From Caprella mutica (lineage: Eukaryota; Arthropoda; Malacostraca; Amphipoda; Caprellidae): DNA of 64,000 nucleotides. Position numbers and translations under genes: made by a program. The DNA is taken from positions 62,001 through 126,000 of the forward strand of contig CANNZV010000260.1 in the NCBI GenBank assembly GCA_947561585.1, given 5' to 3'. The notes beneath the pieces are model-generated. The model was not told the origin of the DNA. It was given only the letters and a program-made list of their open reading frames with translations, and did no database searches. Positions within the stretch are counted from its first letter, which is position 1. Each line of letters starts with the position of its first letter. Shown here in pieces: positions 10,410-21,541 of this stretch.

Positions 10410-12601
10410 ATAATTTTTTTTTTTAATATTTAAAAATTTGATAATTCAGAATTGGGATAAAATTGAACGACTTATTTCCAATTATTTAGTTATAAATTCA
10501 ATATCTTCATTTTTATAATAAGTTATAAAAAATAATAATAATAAAAAGTATAGCTTTTATGAAATAAAAATCAGTTCACAGACAAACTGATTACGAAACT
10601 GTATAATCGTTTGTATGTCCATTCTTTTTGCACAATATTCTTTCTTTGTTGAGGATATTGCTGACTCAGCATTACAATGCTACCATATTGTGGATAATAG
10701 TCATTCTTAACTTTTCTTGCTGTCCTCACAAAGAGTCACATAACAATTCATAAGAATATTATTTTTAGAAACATTTTTCATACTTTATATATTAATATTA
10801 ATTACTAGATACTAAATTCAGATACAATAAATAAAAATCGCTGAGAAATGATAAATAGTCATTCTTGCCGCTAGATGGCGTTAGTGCAGATTTAGTGCTA
10901 AATATTTGAACACAAACGTGACAAACGCACCCTCTGAGCTTGTTCTTTTGACTGCTAGGTGGCGCTATTATATAATTAAATAAAGCTTCTAAAAATCAAA
11001 TAGTTCAATCTAATTCTATTATTGGCCATTGTTGCTGAAAATCTAACTTCACATTTCAGTAAAAGTTTTTTGAAGTTGTACTGTGGCCTTTAAATGCAAC
11101 TCGTAGAAACGTTATCAAGTTCGTAATATAAAAAAGTTAATTCACCTCTCATTTCTGTTCGTGGATCAAAAAAATATAATGAAATGAAGTTTAAATGCAA
11201 ATAATATCATAGAAATAAGCCATGGGTACAGTTACTGATACTTAACAATGAAAAATATAGTCGCATATTATTATTTTTACCTTTACAGATTAAGGAAAAT
11301 TTTATTTTTGGAGGCATTCATTTATTTGTAATCTTGTTATTCGCTTAATTTTTTTTAAGTTTGATGGGACGATTGGTCAATGTCCAGGAACCATCTGGTA
11401 AAATTTTAGGAGTGATCCGATCGAATCTCAAAATCATTTAAAACTCAATAACTCAAAAAAAAATTCAACCAAATTGCCTGATATTTGGTGGGACGATGGT
11501 CATTATCCAGGTCATTTATAAGCGGCGGCTAAGGTATGCGCTCTACGACTACCCGTCATCTAGTTATGAATTGAAATTATCCAAATCGCTCCTAGCTTAG
11601 TGACAACATTGTCATAACTCAAAATAGCTACTTTTCAGGAGAAGCATTTTAAAACACTCAATAATGTGAAAAGCCCCAACAGACCAAAGGTGGAACATTT
11701 TTTGAAAGATCAAAAATGCATCTAAAGTTTATATAGAAGTAGAAATTATCATATTTTAACTAAATCAAATATTATTTACTTTATATATTCTTGAAAATTA
11801 TGACATTTATGTTATGAAACTTCCACTTACAAAAAAAAACAGCTTTGATGATGAATTTATGTCTATAGGCATTACTCGAAAACATATTTTTTGAGTTATG
11901 ACGAGGTTGTATAAAATATGCATGAAAACTTCAAATATATTTAATTGTTTCAATATGAAAATTAAATTAGAAAAAAACACATATATATGGATAAAAATTA
12001 AAAACAGAATCATATTGTAGAAAATCTTTAAATGAATTAATAGCCATACACATTAACAGTAAAACCAAAAGACTATTTCTTTTTTGGTCATGATACATGA
12101 CCCGCATTTACCAGTGACTTCTTGTGCATGGATAAATATAAGTAATTCACTCTGATATATTTAGTACAATCCTATTCTCACACGTGATAGGAATGGATAC
12201 AACCCCATTCCCCCTTCTTCAGTTTTATTAGTCATCGAGTTCCCCCAGTCCCCGGGGAGGGGGAGCTAATTTCCACCACCAACATCTCCTCCAGCCTGAC
12301 TACTGCTTACTCATGGATAAATTAGAGCGCTAATGTCACTCCTGAGGAAACCAATCTTAGATTCTGCTGCTAAGCATCCGCTTGCACTTCCTATGGCTGT
12401 ACTTCTTCTTTGGTGCTACAAATACTGGCTACAATTCCATTGTAAAAAGTACTGACAGAATTATTTCAAAGTTTCGTGTTTCTATTGCATATAAAGAGTT
12501 ATGTTTAAGAGCAAATTGTTCGATAGTTTTAAATAAATTTTTGTATTGAACCGGAAAAGATCACGATCGCCTTTTGATGTATTAAAAAGGAATGAAAAAT
12601 T
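10410..12601. other. Non-coding stretch with two repeat fragments
   Basis: No gene is visible. Two closely spaced GCTAG(A/G)TGGCG motifs lie at 10870-10880 and 10954-10966. A fragment of a dispersed repeat lies at about 11330-11575. The sequence around 12180-12430 is less AT-rich (it includes CCCCGGGGAGGGGGAGC) but has no recognisable content. Confidence 0.4.
11330..11575 (+). repeat. Fragment of a dispersed repeat (CCGCC...GGCGG type)
   Basis: This contains tracts like TGATGGGACGATTGGTCAATG, TCCAGGAACC, AACTCAAAAA and AAGCGGCGGCTAAGGTATGC followed by GCTCTACGAC. A related fragment lies at 26282-26550. From memory, many animal genomes carry a repeat that opens with CCTCCGCCAAGGAGG and closes with GGCGGAGGTCTGCGCTCT; these fragments look like eroded copies of that type. 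Confidence 0.5.
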
Positions 12602-13055
12602 AATTGATTAGCGGTGTAGTAATTGCAGGTGTATTAATTAGCGGTGTAGTTATTACAGGTGTATTAATTAGCGGTGAAGTTATTACAGGTGTATTAATTA
12701 GCGGTGAAGTTATTACAGGTGTATTAATTAGCGGTGTAGTTATTGCAGGTGCATTAATTAGCGGTGTAGTTATTACAGGTGTTTAATTAGCGGTGTAGTT
12801 ATTACAGGTGTATTAATTAGCGGTGAAGTTATTACAGGTGTATTAATTAGCGGTGAAGTTATTACAGGTGTATTAATTAGCGGTGTAGTTATTACAGGTG
12901 TATTAATTAGCGGTGTAGTTATTACAGGTGTATTAATTAGCGGTGTAGTTATTACTGGTGTATTAATTAGCGGTGTAGTTATTACAGGTGTATTAATTAG
13001 CGGTGTAGTTTTTACAGGTGTATTAATTAGCGGTGTAGTTATTACAGGTGTATTG
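12602..13055 (+). repeat. Minisatellite, 30-bp unit, about 15 copies
   Basis: The unit contains TTAATTAGCGGTGTAGTTAT and ends TACAGGTGTA. Point variants (GTGAAG for GTGTAG, ATTGCAG for ATTACAG) are shared by neighbouring copies. One copy near 12779 is shortened by 2 bp. The 30-bp length keeps a frame open on the plus strand, which should not be read as a gene. Confidence 0.95.
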
Positions 13056-13103
13056 ATTAGAGTTCTATAGGAAAAATAGTCTCAGAATATTCAGTCTCGT
13101 ATT

Positions 13104-14204
13104 ATAATGATTAGAGCCTGGACAAATACCATAAAGTCCTAAAATCCATAAAGTCAATAAAGTCAATAAATGCCATAAAGTCCTAAAATACCATAAAGTT
13201 CTTAAAATGCCATAAAGTCCTAAAATATCATAAATTCCTAAAATGATGAAATGTTTTATTTTGGGCATTTTATACTATTTAATAATTTGGTAAGTCGGTA
13301 CAGTTGATGGGATATATTGGCAAATTTATAGAACGTTATAATTCAATCAAAATCTGTCTGAATTATTATACAAATGAACTACTTATATCACATCAAGAAT
13401 TAGCATAGTCACCACTGTATCTAGTTTTCTGTAATTCTTCACATCAATATTTTAGAATCGACTCTGCCTTTAATAAAAAAAAAAAATTGCGAATAATCAA
13501 TATAATAAACTATTCAAAGATAGAGATTGTAGAACCCAGTAATATTTGTAATATTTACAATAGAAAAACTGTCAGGTGACAAAAATTGTGTTTTGTCTTG
13601 TAAGTGGTTTTTCTGTACAACAGTTTGTCAGTTTCAGAATATCGTAATTGGTCTAATTATCTAGGTTTTCTAATTATTAGGTTGTCTTCAACGAGGGTTT
13701 GCTATAAAAACAAATTTCGAATTTAATATTGGAATTAGTTACATGTCATGAATTTCAATTACCTTACCTTTTTTTATAATACTTTTAGGTTAAACTTGAA
13801 TAAATATTCTATAAACTAGATTCATAGAATTTTTAAGGGATGAATTGTTTATTTGTTTTCACCATTTTTTTTTTATTTAAACGGACTAAAAAAAGTTGAT
13901 TTTATATTCCAAAATACTAATTTATTCGTTGTAAATACCTAATTATTAATTGTAAAAGTGTATGTGTACAAGTCCTAAATTTTTTTTTTGTTTAAAAAGA
14001 CATTATTAAAAATGCCCTATTTAGGTCCTAAAATGCCTTTATAGGTCCTAAAATGTCTATATAGGTCCTAAAATGCCTTTTTTTAGGTCCTTAAATGCCT
14101 ATATAGGTCCTAAACTGCCTTTTTTAAGGTCCTTAAATGCGATTTTCAAGGTCCTAAAATGCCTTTTTAATAGGTCCTAAAAGTCCCGGCTCTAATAATG
14201 ATTA
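13104..14204. mobile_element. Inverted-ended element H with GTCCTAAAAT units
   Basis: The outer ends are inverted: TTAGAGCCTGGAC at 13111 and, on the minus strand, TTAGAGCCGGGAC ending at 14193. Inside the left end is an array of ~18-bp units around CATAAAGTCCTAAAATAC (13130-13255). Inside the right end is an array of ~20-bp units around AGGTCCTAAAATGCC (14005-14185). Unlike the other elements of this kind, both arrays read GTCCTAAAAT on the plus strand, so only the outermost ends are inverted. The middle is AT-rich and non-coding. Confidence 0.5.
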
Positions 14205-14687
14205 TATTAAAGAACAATAATGGAAAAATTGAAATTATGAGTAATAAAATGTGTAGTGTATTTATTAAAAGCGGATAACATTATTACCCGTTGTAAAATT
14301 TTGACATTTATTTAACATTAAATTTGAGCTGAAAATTCGGTCTTGCAATTATCGGTCACGGAAATTTCTGTCTGAGGTAGAAATAAAACAAAATTAAGAT
14401 GTATCAGGGATTTATATAATTTGTTCCTCATATGCATTAACCATGTTCATATAATCTATTGTTTTCCATTCATAACATGACTCTGAATTGACTGTATAGT
14501 GTATAGCAGTTTAAAGCAATGCAAACTGTATAGAGAGTCACTCTCCATATCAAAGCTAAGAATAATTGCAAACAGTTTAAATATAGCTCAGCAATAGACT
14601 GGATGAGATCAATAGCTTCCTGAACCAACAACTCTAATGTTTGCACTGCATTGAAACACATTCCTTGACAGTTCACGGGGCAGTGGG
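14205..14687. other. Intergenic, nothing certain
   Basis: A minus-strand open frame of 68 codons (14470-14676) has a hydrophobic, Leu-rich and Cys-rich composition but no neighbours, motif or splice context. I do not call it a gene. Confidence 0.35.
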
Positions 14688-14905
14688 GAACTAAATCATC
14701 CTATAGGAACTAAAGCATCCTGTAAGAACCAAAGCATCATATATGAACTAAAGTATCCTATGAAACTAAAGCATCCTGTGGGACCTAAAGCATCCTATAT
14801 GAACAATAGCATCCTATAGAAACTAAAGCATCCAATAGGAACTAAAGCATCTTGTAAGACCTAAAGCATCCTATATGACCAACGACCATCCTATAGGAAC
14901 TATAC
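14688..14905 (+). repeat. Minisatellite, 19-bp unit, about 11 copies
   Basis: The unit is AACTAAAGCATCCTATAGG with many substitutions (CCTGTAAG, CATATATG). Written as GGAACTAAAGCATCC it has the same GG-AT rich-CC form as the terminal units of elements A-D and H. No inverted partner is visible. Confidence 0.9.
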
Positions 14906-15057
14906 CAACTGCAACATTGTTGCAGTTATAGTAATAATTTTAAGTTTTATGTGATTTCAACTTTACTTGAGATTCAAATTTTTTTGAGTAAGCAAAAACT
15001 ATATCAATAGGCTATATTTAATAATCAAACATATAATGGAGACGATTAATCTGATCT

Positions 15058-15650
15058 CAGACTGATATTCACTATAGCCAAGTAAAACTCCTTGTTTTAG
15101 TCCCTGTCTGATATTCACTAACAAAGTAGAACTCCTTGTTTTAGTCCCTGTCTGATATTCACTAACAAAGTAGAACTCTTTGTTTTAGTCCCTGTCTGAT
15201 ATTCACTAACAAAGTAGAACACCTTGTTTTAGTCCCTGGCTGATATTCACTAACAAATTAGAACTCCTTGTTTTAGTCCCTGTTTGATATTCACTAACCA
15301 AGTAAACTCCTTGTTTTAGTCCCTGTTTGATATTCACCAACCAAGTAAGACTCCTTGTTTTAGTCCCTGTTTGATATTCACTAACCAAGTAAAACTCCTT
15401 GTTTTAGTCCCTGTTAGATATTCACCAACCAAGTAAGACTCCTTGTTTTAGTCCCGAGCTCATATTCACTAACCGAGTATAAAACTCCTTGTTTTAGTGC
15501 CGGGTTGATATTCACCAATCAAGTAAAACTCCTTGTTTTAGTCCCGGGCTGATATTCACTAACCAAGTATAAAACTCCTTGTTTTAGTGCCGGGTTGATA
15601 TTCACCAACCAAGTAAAACTCCCTGTTTTAGTCTCATGTTAATATCCTCT
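15058..15650 (+). repeat. Minisatellite, 44-bp unit, about 13 copies
   Basis: The unit begins TGATATTCACTAACCAAGTA and contains CTCCTTGTTTTAGTCCCTG. Later copies carry GTGCCGGGT or GTCCCGGGC in the last part and an extra AT in AAGTATAAAACTCC, giving a two-unit alternation near 15450-15640. Confidence 0.93.
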
Positions 15651-18099
15651 AATTGAGTATCAAATTGGCTCACATGATGAGAATGGGAATATGTTGGTGA
15701 GTAAATTCTCATTTTCACTTCAAAGGAATGCGTCCAGTGCCCTAATCTACAGACTGGCTCGAACTAATTACTTCTTGTTAATTCATACTGGCAGAGAAGA
15801 CGCTTATTCTCTTCGCATTGTTATTTGCCAGTGTGAACCATCACTATATATTGCTACTGACAACGATTATCAAATACAGTCCAGCTAAAATAATTCTGAT
15901 TGTTATTGTTTCTTTCATATTAAAAGAACAATTTGGAGAAAAGGATTGACTGAATTAAATTTCATAGTTAAATTATGGATAGAGTAAACAACTTTGCATC
16001 ACTCTTATCATATTTTAGTAAGTCTTTATTCACAATATTTAAATTTTATAGCAAACAATGATGATGAAATGCTCAAGATCCCTTCTAGTAAATTCGCTAG
16101 ATTTTAAGAAATTTTAATGACTAATTTCTGTCATTTTTCCTTTGTTTATTCTCCTAACGAAGGTTTTATAATTAGCTTCTTCATTAAATTGCAAGGACAA
16201 TCAATTGCAAACGAGCCGAGGTAATCAGCAACTTCTATAGATAATTGAGTTACGCGAATGTATGCCCAGAAGTTCCAAGGCCCCCTTGAATATAAACAAA
16301 CTGCAAATGGTAATTCTACCCTAGTTATTCACATCGTACAACAATTTACTACCAAATAGTCCAATTTTGGTAATGTTGTAGCTCTCCCTTGTAATAAAAT
16401 TAGCATGCACTCTTCTATATGAAGTCGCTACATTGCTTTGAATCTAATATCAGTAAATGTAAACAATTCCATGTCTGATTTGTCCACATCGTCATCTTAT
16501 AGTTAAATTAAATGGATGTGACCTAAATCTAAGATGCTATTCGTATGCATTTGCATGTAAATCTCCTTTTCACCATTAACTCCCAAACAATAATAAGGTG
16601 TTGCATCTAATAGAACTCAGATGGCCTCTCCTCTCTTTAACGATTTGCATGCCTTGTCAGTTCATCGTGTAAGACATTAACCGATTTAGTGCCGTGCTTC
16701 CCGATCCCATGATACAGACAAATTTAGGCAGCAGTAACTAATGAGAGCCTAAAGCGGCCCAATTACGCCTTTATAGCAGATAATTTGGGTAAGTGGATTT
16801 CAGGGAGAGAGTGTATCTTCTCAAGACTGATTTGGGAGAGAGCGTTTATTGGTCCAATTCAAGGCAGCACATAAAGATTTTAGTTGCTTTATTATGGGCT
16901 TGGAGTCCTTATATCCTGTGTTTATTGTGTGCTTTTCTAATGGATTTTGGAGAGTTCGATATGATTTTAGAGGCGGTGAAGTGATACGCGCCATCATGCC
17001 TTTTTATGAAAGGGAGTCTAAGTTTTTATGAAAGTGAGAATGAAAGGATGAAGTCTATCCTTTCTACCGATTAATATATTGACATTCTTTATCTGTCAAG
17101 GACCTCTTTTTATTATATGAACTTTAGAACCATTTGAATGAAATAAAGAATAACTTTACTTATTCCTATAGATTATTTCTATCGTTAGATCATCAGAGGC
17201 CAATAGCGAATATATTAAATTTTGAATCGACATTTCCTGAAAGTTTGTCGAGGAATTTACAAGTTTACCATTTTAAAACCTGTTGTCGAATTGAATTGAA
17301 CTCACAATTCAACAGCAAACATAGTGTATGTATAGTACATAATTTCACTTCTTGGAAATGAGAATTTCATTCATTCAAATTTTGTCTTTTTTGTTCAATT
17401 TAATTAAATTCTCCGATGGTTTCATCTACCCAAAATATATACACTTAGTTGTATGAATTCACTGTGCTACATCATTGACCAATACCTTATTTCCAAAGTA
17501 TTGCTCAATGTTCTATCGTGTAATATAGTCAGTCACCAGAATTCAAAATATTTTTAATTTTAGCTCATTTGAATAACTAAGCGCCTCTATAGTTCAAATG
17601 AAAACTGTAATTGCATTATACTTCACCAACTCACTTTGCATTCATTACTCATTTAGTCACAACTTTACCTTATTTGTTTAGCGTCCTTGGAGATTAAATT
17701 GACGACTACAACCAACAGTATTTAAAGATTACTATACCTTAGACTGGGATGTCCAATGTCCATGTCTGTTTACAATACTTTGTGTATAAGCATTTCGAGA
17801 ACTAACAGAATACTTTAAACAAAATACTATCTTGTTAAACTGAGGTAACTTGTTTTTACATTTAAAGTTATTTCAACATTTGTGATTAAGATAGGGGTTT
17901 CCTTAGTTTTTGCAGGAAATATTCCACCACTAGAAACTATTGCCTTGAAATAGTTCGGATTTTGTTTAATAGTGCCCTTTCCAATTTTCTTGAGTTATTA
18001 ATTATAGCTTTCACCTTAACTACATATGTTACTGATTAGCTTCTAATAATTACAATACAAATACATTAACAATAAATTTTATCTGAAAATACATTGCAG
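15651..18099. other. Intergenic, nothing recognised
   Basis: Short open frames at 15691, 16793, 16849 and 17134 show no family, signal or splice context. I see no repeat array or RNA gene. Confidence 0.4.
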
Positions 18100-18560
18100 A
18101 TGCCAGAGCCTCTTCTTCTACTTTAGACTTTGGTATAATCTTAGCAAATGAGTGCATTCGAATAACTCCTACAGTACAACTGCAGAAGCCAGAGCCTCTT
18201 CTTCTACTTTGGTATAATCTTAGCAGATGAGCTCATTGGAATACCTCCTACAGTACAACTGCAGAAGCCAGAGCCTCTTCTTCTACTTTGGTATAATCTT
18301 AGCAGATGAGCTCATTGGAATACCTCCTACAGTACAAATGCAGATGCGAGAGCTTCTTCTTCTACTTTGGTATAATCTTAGCAGATGAGCTCATTGGAAT
18401 ACCTCCTACAGTACAACTGCAGAAGCCAGAGCCTCTTCTTCTACTTTGGTATAATCTTAGCAGATGAGCTCATTGGAATACCTCCTACAGTACAACTGCA
18501 GAAGCCAGAGCTTCTTCTTCTACTTTGGTATAATCTTAGCAGATGAGCTTTATGTAAATG
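18100..18560 (+). repeat. Minisatellite, 79-bp unit, about 6 copies
   Basis: The copies begin GCAGAAGCCAGAGCCTCTTC at 18182, 18261, 18340, 18419 and 18498, exactly 79 bp apart. An earlier diverged copy starts near 18100. Each contains GGTATAATCTTAGCAGATGA and CTCCTACAGTACAACT. The last copy breaks off in CAGATGAGC. Confidence 0.95.
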
Positions 18561-19860
18561 CATCACTTCGATATCTATCGCGAAGCCGACTCGGCGTGTC
18601 TTTTTATTTCCTACCGAGTAATCTAAGCGAATGGTTCTCTTTGTTCGAATGGGTAAATTTGCATGGATTTTGAACACTGAAACACCATCACGTGATTGTC
18701 GTCTATTGTTTGCATTCCAAGATATCGAATTGGCTTTTTTGGAAGGAATTTAGCTTTTACTGCTTTAGAACGAATATTTATTTGACTGTCACTGCTATAA
18801 GATAGTATAAAAACTGTACTTTATTTAGATGTGGAAAGTAACTGAATTGAGTTAAAATATTGAACAACTTACTTTTTAAATTTCATTTATGTGCTCGTTA
18901 CTTTCAAATTAACTTAAAAAAGAGCAATAAACATATATGAATGGTGAGAGAAAGAGAGTTTTCTCTCTTTTTTTAATCATAATATTACAGTCATTAAAAC
19001 TCTTAGGATGTACCGATAATGATTCTGTGGTTTCTTATCGCAGAAATGTTTTGTGATTAAAATTCTAGCCTAGTTGTTTTTCAATAAAATTAGCAAGATA
19101 TAATCATTTCAAGTAACGTATATATATGTAACAATAAAAAGATTGAAGAAGAAAACTAATTTCATGAAACCCTATGGAGTGACGTAATGTATGTATTTTT
19201 TATCTGACTCTATTTTCTTTAAATCCTCAGTAGCGGTATAAGAAGTCGGTGTGGAGGACTGTTACCAAGTACCACTTCGATTTTGAAACCCGTGATGGAA
19301 TTTAAAGAAACTAAAACTGTACCTACTAAAATCGAATATGATGTTACACTCCACTAAATTCCGTGAGCAAATTCTATTCACTCAGTACTTATACTTATTA
19401 ATATACATTGCTCAAGTTGATCTTTTTAAAATTAAAATTTTCTTATTCCCAATTAACAAGTTGCCAATGAACCATACTATATACAATGTGAGAGAATATG
19501 GGAAATATTTCTATTGTTCTAGGTATTACAATACTTTTGATTTTATTTATTTTGTGAATCGTGAGTGAATTCTATTTGTTAGTTCAAAACTATTTTTTTT
19601 TTCAATTAAGCAGTGTATCGCAATAAACATTTTGTATATATATTTTCAGGAAGTGTCACATATTTTTTTTTTCAAATTAGTTTTTTTTCTCGCGTTCTCA
19701 AGGAATTGCTTGAAGTCAGAACAAAAAAGGTAATCTTAGTAGCCGATGATACTCCATTTCTGCAGATCCCCAGATGAAATTTCCAGATGATGGCTCTAGG
19801 AGATTTGGAAAATACAATGCGAGGGTGTCAGGACTTCTGATTTGGCTTTGCTTCTTTGTT
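18561..19860. other. Intergenic, nothing recognised
   Basis: No gene seen. It contains short T-rich tracts (around 19595-19690) and no array. Confidence 0.4.
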
Positions 19861-20303
19861 TGGGCGAGAACATTATCTCATATAAGATTTTACTGCTATT
19901 GGAGTGAGAACATTATCTCATATAAGATTTTACTGCTATCGGAGTGAGAACATTATCTCATATAAGATTTTACTGCTATTGGAGTGAGAACATTATCTCA
20001 TATAAGATTTTACTGCTATTGATGTGAGGACATTATCTCATATAAGATTTTACTGCTATTGGAGTGAGAACATTATCTCATATAAGATTTTACTGCTATT
20101 GGAGTGAAGACATTATCTCATATAAGATTTTACTGCTATTGATGTGAGGACATTATCTCATATAAGATTTTACTGCTATTGGAGTGAGAACATTATCTCA
20201 TATAAGATTTTACTGCTATTGGAGTGAGGACATTATCTCATATAAGATTTTACTGCTATTGATGTGAGGACATTATCTCATATAAGATTTTACTGCTATT
20301 GGT
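19861..20303 (+). repeat. Minisatellite, 40-bp unit, 11 copies
   Basis: The unit begins GGAGTGAGAACATTATCTCA and ends TATAAGATTTTACTGCTATT. Copies with GATGTGAGGAC alternate with GGAGTGAGAAC in a 3-copy rhythm (variant copies near 20022, 20142 and 20262, 120 bp apart), which suggests duplication of a three-unit block. Confidence 0.95.
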
Positions 20304-21366
20304 GAGAGAAAATTATTAGATGAATTGAATCAAAGTTAATTTTCATGCGATGGATTTAAATTATCATGATTTACTCAAAGGAGAATAATGTCATCGAAAT
20401 ATAAATAATAATTAGCCAAACGCGTTTATATTGAGTTAATTTTTACTTAATTTATTCAGAAAGGAAAACTTTCAATGAAATAAATCTTTATTTGAAGTTT
20501 TGCCAATTACTTGCTTAGATCATCACTATTTCTAATTGCTATTTTTGAACTATGAAGATGTTCACATTGACCAGATGCAGTTTTCTTTTTACTGTTTATG
20601 AGTCAAAATATTATAATATTTGTATTGTCTTCTGACGGAGCAAACTAAATGTGTATAAGACAATAGAGTACATGTACACCAATTCCTGGAACATTTCCGG
20701 TAATTTCTATTTGCGTCTACAGGGAAATTCCGTAAAATGAGCCAAATGACTGGCATCTCTGGAGTCCGATAGACCTAACGGCTTCCCTTACGTCTAACCG
20801 TCCTAACTACTTTACTTTGCAGCAAATGATTAGTGAAGACGAGATCTAGAGTTAGGTAGTTAGCCACTCCTTGAGGAATTGCTTAACTAATACCTATTCC
20901 GAACACAAAAATAAAGGCATTGAAAAATTTCTTCCAGAATAATATGTAGTTCTTTCAATAAATCACCAATAAATGGAAAGAAATCCTTAGTCTGTTTTCC
21001 GCTTCCAAGATTAATCTTGTTATAACATGCTATCTATCATGAATAGTTTTTTAATGAAATTTGATATGCAAATTCACAAACACAAAAATACAATCATTAC
21101 ACGTTTTTATAATACAATTTTATTAGTCAATATTGAGATAAAATAATCAACTTACACTCTCCTTTTATTTATAATCAATTTGAATGTTAGCGAAAAGTTT
21201 ATAATTTCAAACCACAGATATTGAGGAAAATTAATTCTTAATAAAGAAGAGCAGATTTGCGCATCACTCTACTCTTTAAACATAAAATTACACTCCTCGG
21301 TTAGCACACTGGGAAAGCTCCTTACTGTAAATGTAAATGAGCACAAAGTGAATGCAGTCTCCATAA
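20304..21366. other. Intergenic, nothing recognised
   Basis: AT-rich, no supported gene, no repeat array. Confidence 0.4.
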
Positions 21367-21541
21367 AGGGCCGTACACACGTAGTCTCCATAAAGTTTGT
21401 ATCCATGATACCTGCAGGTATCATGGATACAAACTAAAATAAATAATTATTATATCGTTTTTTCTTATATTCAAAAGTAGGAGGAGCTTAGCAAAAAGTC
21501 TTGTGGAAAGACTTAAAAAACCCTACGTGTGTACGGCTCTT
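21367..21541. mobile_element. Short inverted-repeat element with a central perfect palindrome
   Basis: The ends GGGCCGTACACACGTAG (21368) and CTACGTGTGTACGGCTC (about 21523-21539) are inverted copies, typical of a miniature element. Inside is a perfect 42-bp palindrome (21394-21435). The 13-base AGTCTCCATAAAG occurs once just outside and once just inside the left end. No clear target duplication is visible. Confidence 0.7.

Noticed and set aside
18182..20303. CRISPR-like regular repeats
   Set aside because: Units follow each other without unique spacers, and the genome is eukaryotic. They are minisatellites.
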